A DNA stretch of 10,957 nucleotides from SZUA-229 sp041589175. Its GTDB lineage: Bacteria > Pseudomonadota > Gammaproteobacteria > SZUA-229. The notes under the pieces were generated by a model. It ran no database searches, had not been told where the DNA came from, and was given only the letters and a program-made list of their open reading frames with translations. The position numbers and the translations under genes are program-made. Location of the stretch: contig JBFHWF010000075.1 of NCBI GenBank assembly GCA_041589175.1, positions 1 through 10,957 on the forward strand, in the 5' to 3' direction. Shown here in pieces: positions 1-7,276 of this stretch; within the stretch, counting starts at the first letter, position 1, and every line of letters starts with the position of its first letter.

Positions 1-1527
1 CATGCGATGCTGAAAGAGGCGGGTCATCGTAAGGAAGTTATCCAGAAAATCAATAATGCGTTGAGTGCGCGGCTGGATGAACTCGGCATAGAAGCAAAAA
101 TCAACGCGCGTAAAAAACACCCCTATAGTCTCTATAAAAAGATGCGCAATAAAAACCTGCCCTATCGAAATATTTTCGATGTGTATGGTATGCGTGTCAT
201 CGTTGATTCTGTCGATGACTGTTACCGTGTGCTAGGTGCAGTGCATAATCTGTTTAAGCCCATACCGGGTAAATTCAAGGATTATATAGCCATTCCAAAA
301 GCCAATGGCTATCAATCACTGCATACTATTCTGTTTGGTCCGCATGCGATTCCGCTGGAAGTTCAGGTTAGAACAATCGAAATGGATAATTTCGCAGAAA
401 CAGGAATAGCAGCGCACTGGTTATATAAAGAGTCGAGTGATGGCGATGCCGTAGATGTGGGTGGGCGCACCCGTGAATGGCTAACCGGTTTGCTAGAGAT
501 GCAGCAGTCAGCGGGTGACTCGGTCGAGTTTCTGGAAAATGTTAAGGTTGATCTGTTTCCAGATGAGCTTTATGTGTACACACCACGTGGCGATATTGTC
601 AAGTTGCCGAAGAACTCAACGCCAATTGACTTTGCATACTCCGTACATACAGACGTGGGGCATACCTGTGTTGCAAGTAAAGTTGATCATCGTTTTGCAC
701 CACTGGATACGCCTCTTTACAGTGGTCAGACTATCGAAGTTATTACCTCTGCTGGAGCGCACCCAAATCCGGGCTGGCTGGATTTTGTGGTAACTGCAAA
801 AGCCCGTACCAATATTCGTAACTACCTGAAGAGTATCCGTGCCGAAGAGGCGATTGCTCAGGGAAGGCGGATGCTTAGTCGGGTGCTTCTTGAAAAGAAT
901 ATTACGCTTGAAGAAATATCACCTGAACAGTTTAAACCACTGCTGGAAGAATGCGGCTTTAGTTCGCTAAACCAGCTGCTGGAAGATATTGGCATGGGCA
1001 ATCGTCCTGCTGGCCTGGTGTTGCGTCGACTTTACCCTTCAGATGAAGACGATGGACGTAACGAACAGGGGTTGCATCCCGGCCGACCTCCACTGGCTAT
1101 TCAGGGCACGGAAGGAATGGTGGTTTCATATGGTAAATGTTGTCATCCGATTCCAGGTGATCAGATCATCGGCAAACTAAGCAAGGGACGAGGTCTGGTT
1201 ATACATCAGGTTGACTGTAAAAACATCGCTAATGAGCGTCTGCAAAACGACAACATGATCGACGTTAAATGGGCAGACGACTCCAGTGGTGAATATACCT
1301 GTCAGTTAAGTATGCATGTTCAGAATGAGCGTGGTGTTCTGGCAAGGCTGGCAACCATTATTTCGGATGAGGCAGCTAACATCGAGCATGTTGAAGTTGA
1401 AGACAAGGATGGTCTGTCGACCAACATTACATTTATTATTGCTGTCAGAGATCGTGATCATCTGGCAAAAATTATGCGCAGGTTACGACGCGTGCGATCG
1501 GTCATGCGAATTGCGCGAGTATCATAA
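1..1527 (+). CDS. spoT: Bifunctional (p)ppGpp synthetase/hydrolase SpoT, 5'-truncated by the window edge
   Basis: Makes and degrades the alarmone (p)ppGpp from GTP/GDP and ATP, setting the stringent response in the cytoplasm. The reading frame is open from base 1, so about the first 200 residues (the HD hydrolase domain of a protein of about 700) lie outside the window; 508 codons are visible. In order: the synthetase domain, with RKKHPYS near codon 35, FDVYGMRVIV (catalytic Asp at codon 60), KFKDYIAIPKANGYQSLHT near codons 91-109 and EVQVRT (catalytic Glu at codon 120); a TGS domain near codons 180-245; a conserved-cysteine region (YGKCCHPIPGD, codons 377-387); and a C-terminal ACT domain (codons 432-508). 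The (K/R)xKD form of the synthetase motif, not ExDD, is the known signature of bifunctional SpoT/Rel rather than monofunctional RelA. ridA begins 18 bases downstream, so cotranscription is likely. The hydrolase half cannot be judged here. Confidence 0.96.
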   Translation, partial: HAMLKEAGHRKEVIQKINNALSARLDELGIEAKINARKKHPYSLYKKMRNKNLPYRNIFDVYGMRVIVDSVDDCYRVLGAVHNLFKPIPGKFKDYIAIPKANGYQSLHTILFGPHAIPLEVQVRTIEMDNFAETGIAAHWLYKESSDGDAVDVGGRTREWLTGLLEMQQSAGDSVEFLENVKVDLFPDELYVYTPRGDIVKLPKNSTPIDFAYSVHTDVGHTCVASKVDHRFAPLDTPLYSGQTIEVITSAGAHPNPGWLDFVVTAKARTNIRNYLKSIRAEEAIAQGRRMLSRVLLEKNITLEEISPEQFKPLLEECGFSSLNQLLEDIGMGNRPAGLVLRRLYPSDEDDGRNEQGLHPGRPPLAIQGTEGMVVSYGKCCHPIPGDQIIGKLSKGRGLVIHQVDCKNIANERLQNDNMIDVKWADDSSGEYTCQLSMHVQNERGVLARLATIISDEAANIEHVEVEDKDGLSTNITFIIAVRDRDHLAKIMRRLRRVRSVMRIARVS

Positions 1528-1545
1528 ACAGGTTAGAAAAAATTT

Positions 1546-1926
1546 ATGAAAAAAGAAATCATCTCCACAGATAAAGCGCCACAGGCTATAGGCACCTATT
1601 CTCAGGCAGTTAAGGTCGGTACTACGGTATATATGTCTGGACAAATTCCATTGATACCTGAAACGATGGAGATGCTGGATGGCGCTGTTGAAGAACAGAT
1701 TCACCAGGTGTTTAAAAATCTTCAGGCCGTTGCGAATGCCGCGGGTGGTAGCCTTGAAGATGTGGTGAAATTGAATATTTTTCTAACCGATCTAAATAAT
1801 TTTCCAACGGTGAACCAGGTTATGGCGCAATACTTTAATGAGCCCTATCCTGCTAGAGCGGCAATAGGCGTGAAAGAGTTGCCCAAGGCTGCCGCTGTTG
1901 AAATGGATGCCGTACTCGAACTTTAA
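1546..1926 (+). CDS. ridA: RidA/YjgF family 2-iminobutanoate/2-iminopropanoate deaminase
   Basis: RidA hydrolyses reactive enamine/imine intermediates released by PLP enzymes such as threonine dehydratase, giving 2-oxo acids and ammonia; it works as a cytoplasmic trimer. The 126 residues match the usual family length. Family features visible are IISTDKAPQAIGTYSQAV at the N-terminus, VYMSGQIPL (residues 28-36), a QVFKNLQAV helix, YPARAA with the substrate-carboxylate-binding Arg at 104, and VEMDAV with the acidic Glu at 119 (equivalent to Arg105 and Glu120 of the E. coli protein). The ATG at 1546 follows a weak AGGTTAG Shine-Dalgarno sequence. It sits 18 bases after spoT and 14 bases before recG, an order seen in Pseudomonas and related gammaproteobacteria, so it is probably the middle gene of an operon. 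The family is firm; the exact physiological substrate is inferred from homologues. Confidence 0.95.
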   Translation: MKKEIISTDKAPQAIGTYSQAVKVGTTVYMSGQIPLIPETMEMLDGAVEEQIHQVFKNLQAVANAAGGSLEDVVKLNIFLTDLNNFPTVNQVMAQYFNEPYPARAAIGVKELPKAAAVEMDAVLEL

Positions 1927-1940
1927 AAGGATTTCACGGT

Positions 1941-4046
1941 TTGGCTAATCAGCCAGATTTATCAGCAGATTTATTATGCCTGAAAGGCGTTGGACCCAGA
2001 ATGGTCGAGCGCCTTTCCCGTCTTGGGCTGCATCAAATACAGGATGTTCTGTTTCATCTTCCCTATCGCTATGAAGATCGAACGCGTCTTGTGCCTATAG
2101 GCAGCTTGCGACATGGTAATAGCTGCATGATAGAAGGTAAGGTGGACCATGCAGAGGTTTCATTTACCCGAAAAGGTAAGCGCCGCCGTATGTTACTGGT
2201 TCATCTTACAGATGGAACGGGCGGCGTGGTCTTGCGATTTTTTCATTTTAATCGACAGCAGCAGGACAACCTGGCTCCGGGCGTTCGCTTAAGATGCTTT
2301 GGTGAAGCAAGGTTTGGAGCGTCCAGGCTGGAAATGGTGCATCCAGAGTATACGGTTGTCAGGGATGAGCAGTCTGTACCGCTGGTGGATGAATTAACCC
2401 CCGTGTACCCATCAACGGATGGTGTGAGTCAGCGCCTGTTGAGGCAGCTAACGCAGCAGTGTCTCTCAATATTACAGACAGGTGAAAATCTCGATGATTA
2501 TTTTCCTGAAGATTGTGCAGAACAGAATACGTATACCCTGGAACAGGCATTGCGATATGTGCATAGACCCCCTGTCGGTGCTGACTTAAATCAGCTGTAT
2601 GAAGTAAAGCATGCGGCACAGGTGCGCCTTGTGACGGAAGAGCTGGTTGCACAGCATCTGAGTTTGCTTGAATTGCGCCAGCAGGGCAGGCACCAGGCCG
2701 CAGCAAGCTTGCAGAGTGAGCAGCAATTGATACGACAATTTATCGAGCGCTTACCTTTTGCATTAACCGATGCGCAGAAAAAAGTTAGCCAGGCGATTCT
2801 AAATGATTTGAAGTCAGGCGTGCCAATGATGCGCCTGGTGCAGGGTGATGTGGGTTCTGGCAAAACAGTCGTCGCTGCTATGGCCTGTCTGTGTGCGGTT
2901 GAGTGTGGTACGCAGGCTGCTTTGATGGCGCCAACTGAAATACTGGCAGAGCAACATTATGAGAATTTCAAAAAATGGTTCGAGCCTTTAGGAATTAATG
3001 TGGCCTGGTTGTCGGGTCAGTTAAAGGGTAAAAAACGACGTGAAGTGCTCGAAAAAATATCGACATCTGAATGTCAGGTGATAGTCGGCACCCATGCACT
3101 GTTTCAGCCGGATGTCAGTTATCATAATTTGTCCCTGAGTATTACTGATGAGCAGCATCGATTCGGTGTGGAACAGCGTATGTCGCTTGCTGAAAAGGCT
3201 GGGGTGAATGGTGAGTCACGTCTGGCGCATCAGCTAATAATGACCGCTACCCCAATACCGAGAAGTCTTGCTATGACGGCCTATGCGGATCTGGATTACT
3301 CTGTAATAGATGAATTACCGCCAGGGCGTAAACCAGTGACCACAGTGGTTATTCCCGAAGAAAGGCGACAGCAGGTGCTGGAAAGAATTAGTGACGCCTG
3401 TCGCACAGGTAGACAGGCTTACTGGGTGTGTACGCTGGTGGAAGAGTCTGAAACGCTACAATGTCAGGCAGCGGAAGATACGCAGCAACATCTACAGCAG
3501 CTTCTACCCGATATCCGCGTTGGCCTGGTGCATGGGCGTATGAAAGCGGATGAAAAAGATCGAATCATGCAGGCATTCAAACGTGGTGAAATACAGTTGC
3601 TGGTGGCTACGACGGTTATCGAAGTTGGTGTCGATGTGGCAAATGCCAGTCTGATGATCATTGAAAATGCAGAGCGCCTTGGGCTCTCACAGTTGCACCA
3701 GCTGCGTGGGCGCGTAGGCCGAGGTGAGGAGGCGAGCCATTGCGTGCTGATGTTCAAGGGGCCGCTAGGTGATATTGCAAAGCAGCGCCTGGCGGTGATG
3801 CGTGAAACTAGCTGTGGGTTTGAAGTCGCGCGCAAGGATCTACAGCTAAGAGGGCCGGGTGAAGTGCTGGGAACACGGCAAACCGGTCTATTGCAGCTTA
3901 AAATTGCGGATGTGGTCAGGGATGAATATCTGCTGGATGACGTCAAACGGCTGGCCGCCAGAATCCAGCAGAATTACCCGGAAAATGTACAGCCGCTCAT
4001 CGATCGCTGGATTGGCGATGCCCAGCGTTTTCGTCATATTGGTTAG
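1941..4046 (+). CDS. recG: ATP-dependent DNA helicase RecG
   Basis: RecG is a superfamily 2 translocase that regresses stalled replication forks, processes Holliday and D-/R-loop structures and acts in recombinational repair. The 701 residues compare with 693 in E. coli. Domains: an N-terminal wedge (LKGVGPRMVERLSRLGL, HLPYRYEDRT; an OB-like fold through about residue 150); helicase motif I GDVGSGKT (302-309); motif II DEQH in DEQHRFG (403-409); motif III TATPIPRSLAM (435-445); the C-terminal helicase lobe with VIEVGVDVANA; and motif VI QLRGRVGRG ending near 595. All catalytic motifs are intact. The start is TTG at 1941, preceded nine bases earlier by AAAAGGA; no in-frame ATG fits the conserved N-terminus, so the TTG is preferred. 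It begins 14 bases after ridA and probably shares its transcript. The weak start codon may lower translation; that is inference. Confidence 0.97.
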   Translation: MANQPDLSADLLCLKGVGPRMVERLSRLGLHQIQDVLFHLPYRYEDRTRLVPIGSLRHGNSCMIEGKVDHAEVSFTRKGKRRRMLLVHLTDGTGGVVLRFFHFNRQQQDNLAPGVRLRCFGEARFGASRLEMVHPEYTVVRDEQSVPLVDELTPVYPSTDGVSQRLLRQLTQQCLSILQTGENLDDYFPEDCAEQNTYTLEQALRYVHRPPVGADLNQLYEVKHAAQVRLVTEELVAQHLSLLELRQQGRHQAAASLQSEQQLIRQFIERLPFALTDAQKKVSQAILNDLKSGVPMMRLVQGDVGSGKTVVAAMACLCAVECGTQAALMAPTEILAEQHYENFKKWFEPLGINVAWLSGQLKGKKRREVLEKISTSECQVIVGTHALFQPDVSYHNLSLSITDEQHRFGVEQRMSLAEKAGVNGESRLAHQLIMTATPIPRSLAMTAYADLDYSVIDELPPGRKPVTTVVIPEERRQQVLERISDACRTGRQAYWVCTLVEESETLQCQAAEDTQQHLQQLLPDIRVGLVHGRMKADEKDRIMQAFKRGEIQLLVATTVIEVGVDVANASLMIIENAERLGLSQLHQLRGRVGRGEEASHCVLMFKGPLGDIAKQRLAVMRETSCGFEVARKDLQLRGPGEVLGTRQTGLLQLKIADVVRDEYLLDDVKRLAARIQQNYPENVQPLIDRWIGDAQRFRHIG

Positions 4047-4053
4047 CTCCGGG

Positions 4054-4092
4054 CAGGATCAAAAAGATGTATCCTGGGCTGGATAAGCCAGC
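4054..4092 (+). terminator. Two small hairpins after recG, possible weak transcription end
   Basis: Just after the recG stop there are two perfect short stems: CAGGAT (4054-4059) pairs with ATCCTG (4071-4076) across 11 bases, and GCTGG (4078-4082) pairs with CCAGC (4088-4092) across ATAAG. No run of T follows the second stem; the next bases are ATAAGTCGTCTATTTATAG. It therefore lacks the classical intrinsic-terminator tail. It could be a weak or Rho-assisted end of the spoT-ridA-recG transcript, or an mRNA-stabilising 3' structure. Confidence 0.3.
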
Positions 4093-4100
4093 ATAAGTCG

Positions 4101-4176
4101 TCTATTTATAGTTAGATAGTTTATAAAGTAGTAAGCACCTCTTTTTTGCGGCTGATATCACTTTGCAGGACAAACC
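4101..4176 (+). promoter_or_regulatory. AT-rich upstream region of the kinase gene, candidate promoter and ribosome site
   Basis: The second half of the 136-base non-coding gap between recG and the kinase gene is AT-rich. It holds two -10-like hexamers, TATAGT (4107-4112) and TATAAA (4122-4127), and an inverted repeat TTTATA/TATAAA around an 11-base spacer (4105-4127). No good -35 box stands 16-18 bases upstream of either. GCAGGA at 4165-4170 is a plausible Shine-Dalgarno sequence. A promoter for the kinase here is reasonable from position and composition but not proven by the motifs. Confidence 0.25.
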
Positions 4177-4182
4177 TTGAAT

Positions 4183-6066
4183 ATGCTTGGCTTGATGGAT
4201 GACACGATAAAGTCGGAAGACAATATACATCAGGAAAAAATATGGCGTGAGCAGGTCAGGCGGGTTGAGCAGAACGCGTCGTTGTCTAATATTGTCAGCC
4301 TGGTCGTGTCGCTTGTCGTAGCGTTTATTCTCTGGGGCGATGTTTCTCACGGCCTGCTGATCGCCTGGCTTGTCTATATGGTTACGGTTTCATGTCTGCG
4401 TCATGCGATGACGCTGTTGCAGCAAAAAAGCATGGAATATGAACTGGTCTATGACAGATTTGGTAACGCTTATCTGGCTTCAATTATTCTGACCGCGGCG
4501 GGCTGGGGTAGTTGTGGTTTTCTGCTTTTTCCTGCCGACGCTTCGGCGCACCAGTTAACTATAGGATTTGTTCTCGCAGGTATGGCGTCGGGTGGTGTCA
4601 CTGTAATGGCGCCGATAATCAGATTGTATTATGCGTATCTTGTGCTGGTGATATTGCCTGTCAGTCTTAAACTAATGATGATGGGTGGTGATTATCTTGT
4701 ATTGTCATTGGTCACGATTGGTTACATGCTGGTAATGGTCGCTATTGGTACGCGAATTCACAAAAGTATTTTGTCTTCACTGGAGCTTCGTTTTCATAAT
4801 GAGTCGCTGATAAAATTCATGAGTCAGGCGCGTAATGAGTCGGAAGACCTTAACGAAGAACTCGCAGATGAAATCGAGCAGCGTAAGCGAGTTGAAAAAG
4901 AACTGCATAAGGCCAAGGAGGCGGCGGAAGCTGCAAGCAAAACCAAGAGCGAATTTCTGGCGAATATGAGCCATGAAATACGAACACCTATGAATGGTAT
5001 TCTGGGTACCTTGCAACTATTGCAGGGCTCAGACATGAGTGATAGCCAGAAAGAGTATGTCAATATTGCATATAACTCAGGAGAGTCCCTGCTGTCCCTG
5101 CTGAATGATATTCTGGATTTCTCCAAGATAGAAGCCGGCAAGCTAGAACTTGAGTATATCCCCTTTGATCTTCGCGAGCTTGTTAAAGAGCTTTCCGTGT
5201 TATTGAAACAGAAAGCCGATGAGCGTGAAGTTGCACTGTACACAAAGGTTGATGAAACACTGCCGCAGGTGATTCGCGGAGACTCAGTCAGGATACGTCA
5301 GATTCTGGCTAATCTGATGACCAATGCTATTAAGTTTACAGAGAAAGGGGATGTCACTATTAGAGTGAGTGTGATCGATCAGGATGAAAAAACGGCGCGG
5401 TTACGTTTTGAAGTAATTGATACGGGTATCGGCATTGCCGAAGAGGCGCAGCGTAAACTATTTAATTCATTCACACAGGCAGATGGTTCAACGACGCGAA
5501 AGTATGGTGGTACAGGCCTGGGGCTGGCAATCGTGCGGCAGCTGGTGACAATGATGCGTGGCCGACTCGGTGTAGAAAGTGAAAAAGGCAAGGGTTCGAC
5601 TTTCTGGGCAGAAATTGCTTTTGAAATTGTCAATGAGTCGCTGGATAAAGCAGCTGCGAAAGAAGAAAAGGCTGAGGTGATTGATCTACAGGGTAAGGCC
5701 TTGCTGGTTGAAGACAACCCGGTGAATCAGGTGGTTGCAAGGAAAATGCTTGAAAAAGTTGGGCTGAGTTATGAAGTGGTGAATAATGGCGAAGAAGCGG
5801 TTAAACGACTAACACAAGATCATGATTTTGACCTTGTTCTTATGGACTGCCAGATGCCCATTATGGATGGCTACGAAGCGACGCGTAAATTACGTGAGTA
5901 TGAAGAGGATAAACCGTTTGGAAGATTGCCGGTAATTGCCATGACTGCTAATGCAATGGAAGGTGATCGTGATAAATGTCTGGATGCGGGTATGGATGAT
6001 TATGTGGCAAAGCCGGTAAAGCAGGATGCATTAAGGGAAACGCTGGCAAAATATCTGCAGAAATAA
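4183..6066 (+). CDS. Membrane-bound hybrid sensor histidine kinase with C-terminal receiver domain
   Basis: An inner-membrane two-component sensor that should autophosphorylate on His and pass phosphate to its own receiver Asp. From the ATG at 4183 it has 627 residues. Six hydrophobic segments lie near residues 36-52, 57-72, 97-117, 126-144, 149-165 and 171-190, with almost no periplasmic domain. A charged coiled coil follows at about 205-250. The HisKA domain has FLANMSHEIRTPMNGILG with the phospho-accepting His264. The ATPase domain has the N box (Asn381), G1 DTGIG (413-417), an F box and G2 GTGLG (443-447). The receiver has acidic Glu510/Asp511, phospho-acceptor Asp555 in LMDCQMPIMDGYEATR, Thr588 and Lys610. 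It ends after the receiver, with no HPt domain and no adjacent response regulator, so a phosphorelay partner must be encoded elsewhere. An in-frame TTG at 4177 is closer to GCAGGA and is the alternative start. Catalytic layout resembles BarA/ArcB; the signal is unknown. Confidence 0.93.
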   Translation: MLGLMDDTIKSEDNIHQEKIWREQVRRVEQNASLSNIVSLVVSLVVAFILWGDVSHGLLIAWLVYMVTVSCLRHAMTLLQQKSMEYELVYDRFGNAYLASIILTAAGWGSCGFLLFPADASAHQLTIGFVLAGMASGGVTVMAPIIRLYYAYLVLVILPVSLKLMMMGGDYLVLSLVTIGYMLVMVAIGTRIHKSILSSLELRFHNESLIKFMSQARNESEDLNEELADEIEQRKRVEKELHKAKEAAEAASKTKSEFLANMSHEIRTPMNGILGTLQLLQGSDMSDSQKEYVNIAYNSGESLLSLLNDILDFSKIEAGKLELEYIPFDLRELVKELSVLLKQKADEREVALYTKVDETLPQVIRGDSVRIRQILANLMTNAIKFTEKGDVTIRVSVIDQDEKTARLRFEVIDTGIGIAEEAQRKLFNSFTQADGSTTRKYGGTGLGLAIVRQLVTMMRGRLGVESEKGKGSTFWAEIAFEIVNESLDKAAAKEEKAEVIDLQGKALLVEDNPVNQVVARKMLEKVGLSYEVVNNGEEAVKRLTQDHDFDLVLMDCQMPIMDGYEATRKLREYEEDKPFGRLPVIAMTANAMEGDRDKCLDAGMDDYVAKPVKQDALRETLAKYLQK

Positions 6067-6072
6067 GGCGAC

Positions 6073-6101
6073 TTCTGCGTCGTCACGATGTGTTGTAGAA
6101 T
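6073..6101 (+). promoter_or_regulatory. Weak candidate promoter before ubiC
   Basis: In the 59-base gap between the kinase stop and ubiC, TAGAAT at 6096-6101 matches five of six bases of the -10 consensus. The hexamer 17 bases upstream, TTCTGC (6073-6078), is a poor -35. A start of transcription near 6108 would leave a short leader before the ATG at 6126. ubiC could equally be read from the kinase transcript. Confidence 0.2.
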
Positions 6102-6125
6102 CACCTCTTTTCAGATCATTTCACT

Positions 6126-6677
6126 ATGTCAGGTCATTACACTCGCCTTAACTGGTGTGCAAAACTCCAATGCCGAAAAAGCAGGTTGAATAAACCTCTG
6201 CGCAACTGGTTGTTCGATACCGGCTCCCTGACGGCGCGCCTGATAGATCATTGCCCGGGAACATTCTCGGTGCGAGTATTATCCGTAAAACGCGAAACGC
6301 CAACACCCGATGAAATCGATGTGCTAGGTATGCGACCTCGCAGCCTTGCGATTGTCCGCCAGGTACAGTTGTACTGCGATGATACGCCGCTGGTGTATGC
6401 CCGTACAATTATTCCCGTCTCCAGCTTGAGAGGGCCTTTGCGTGGACTGGTGCAGTTAGGTAATCGGCCACTGGGTGCGCTACTGTTTTCCGACCCATGT
6501 ATGCAGCGCCTGCCAATGGAGGTTGCAGCATTGAGTGTTAAAAGTCCGATTCATCGATTGACTGGTTATAGTGGTAAACAGCCAATTTCAGGCAGGCGCT
6601 CGGTCTTCATTATGAAAAAACAGAAGTTACTGGTGAGTGAATTCTTTTTGCCAGGCCTGGTGGATGGTACGCAGTGA
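6126..6677 (+). CDS. ubiC: Chorismate-pyruvate lyase UbiC
   Basis: UbiC removes pyruvate from chorismate to give 4-hydroxybenzoate, the committed first step of ubiquinone biosynthesis, in the cytoplasm. The 183 residues are close to the usual 165-190. Family landmarks: RNWLFDTGSLTARL (26-39); an acidic/basic middle with RQVQLYCDDTPLVYARTIIP, containing the active-site Arg93 (Arg76 in E. coli); LGNRPLGALLF with Gly117; GRRSVF (156-161); and LLVSEFFLP with the active-site Glu172 (Glu155 in E. coli). No signal peptide or membrane segment is seen. The ATG at 6126 has no clear Shine-Dalgarno sequence but gives the expected N-terminal length. It lies 59 bases after the kinase. In many proteobacteria ubiA follows ubiC, but here the next gene is convergent tsaC, so 4-hydroxybenzoate prenyltransferase must be encoded elsewhere. 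Confidence 0.9.
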   Translation: MSGHYTRLNWCAKLQCRKSRLNKPLRNWLFDTGSLTARLIDHCPGTFSVRVLSVKRETPTPDEIDVLGMRPRSLAIVRQVQLYCDDTPLVYARTIIPVSSLRGPLRGLVQLGNRPLGALLFSDPCMQRLPMEVAALSVKSPIHRLTGYSGKQPISGRRSVFIMKKQKLLVSEFFLPGLVDGTQ

Positions 6678-6706
6678 CCTGTTAGTGGTGAGGGAAGAAA
6701 GTATCT

Positions 6707-7258
6707 TCAGGCTCGAATGATTCTGTCTGTCTCAATGTCGATAATCGGTGTGGCCTGTCGAATCATGCCCGTTCTTCCCGGGATGTAGGCATCAATAAGG
6801 CGACCAAAATAGCGACGGGCGTGTAGCACGGTATGTGCTGGCTCTGCGCCAGATGGATTGGCGCTGGTGGATACCAGGGGGTGATCAAGAAAACGACACA
6901 GCTGTTGTACCACCGGGTGCGGGCTAATTCGCACAGCAACTTTCTGGTGCTGACCACTGATCCATGTGGGTGTGTAATCCGACTTTTTTACCAGCCAGGT
7001 AGTAGGTGAATCTGTTGATAGAATTCTTTCGCGCATCGAGTCGTTTAGCCTGGTGTAGGCTTCGAGTTGATCAAGGCTGGAAGCCACCAGTATCAGGCCT
7101 TTTTCAACAGGACGGCTCTTAAGCTTTAATATGCGCTCAACGGCGATTTCTGACAGTGGGTTGCAGCCGAGACCAAAAACCGATTCAGTTGGATAAGCAA
7201 TAACGCCCTGATGCTGAAGTAAGTGCTGGCAGAATCGTAAACGGAATTCACTCAACAT
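6707..7258 (-). CDS. tsaC: Threonylcarbamoyl-AMP synthase TsaC (YrdC family)
   Basis: TsaC joins L-threonine, bicarbonate and ATP into threonylcarbamoyl-AMP, the donor for the t6A37 modification of ANN-decoding tRNAs; TsaB/D/E complete the transfer. The 183 residues are the length of the short TsaC form, without the extra C-terminal domain of Sua5. Visible motifs: VIAYPTESVFGLGC (19-32), LKSRPVEKGLIL with Lys47, Arg49 and Lys53, VAVRIS (107-112) with Arg110, and LVSTSANPSG with STSAN at 130-134. The usual WPGP segment is changed here: residues 82-86 read TDSPT before the conserved TWL. The ATG at 7258 lies 18 bases after the topA stop, so it is probably the last gene of the dprA-smg-topA-tsaC transcript. 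The gene faces ubiC with 29 bases between stops and no clear terminator. aroE, often next in E. coli-like clusters, is absent. Confidence 0.92.
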   Translation of the reverse strand: MLSEFRLRFCQHLLQHQGVIAYPTESVFGLGCNPLSEIAVERILKLKSRPVEKGLILVASSLDQLEAYTRLNDSMRERILSTDSPTTWLVKKSDYTPTWISGQHQKVAVRISPHPVVQQLCRFLDHPLVSTSANPSGAEPAHTVLHARRYFGRLIDAYIPGRTGMIRQATPIIDIETDRIIRA

Positions 7259-7276
7259 GATCAGGACCTGGTATGT

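Noticed and set aside
3464..3946. A 160-codon antisense frame within recG
   Set aside because: Serine/arginine-rich low-complexity translation, no recognisable domain, and it lies fully opposite a conserved helicase region.
4824..5243. A 139-codon antisense frame within the kinase gene
   Set aside because: Serine-rich shadow of the HisKA coding region, with no family resemblance and no ribosome site seen.
4183..6066. Kinase gene as a recently acquired island
   Set aside because: Codon use and composition look like the neighbours, and there are no flanking repeats, integrase or tRNA; insertion in the lineage remains possible but unsupported.
6694..6708. Hairpin GAAGA/TCTTC between the convergent ubiC and tsaC stops, considered as a two-way terminator
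   Set aside because: The stem is only five bases, AT-rich, has no T run on either side and overlaps the tsaC stop codon.
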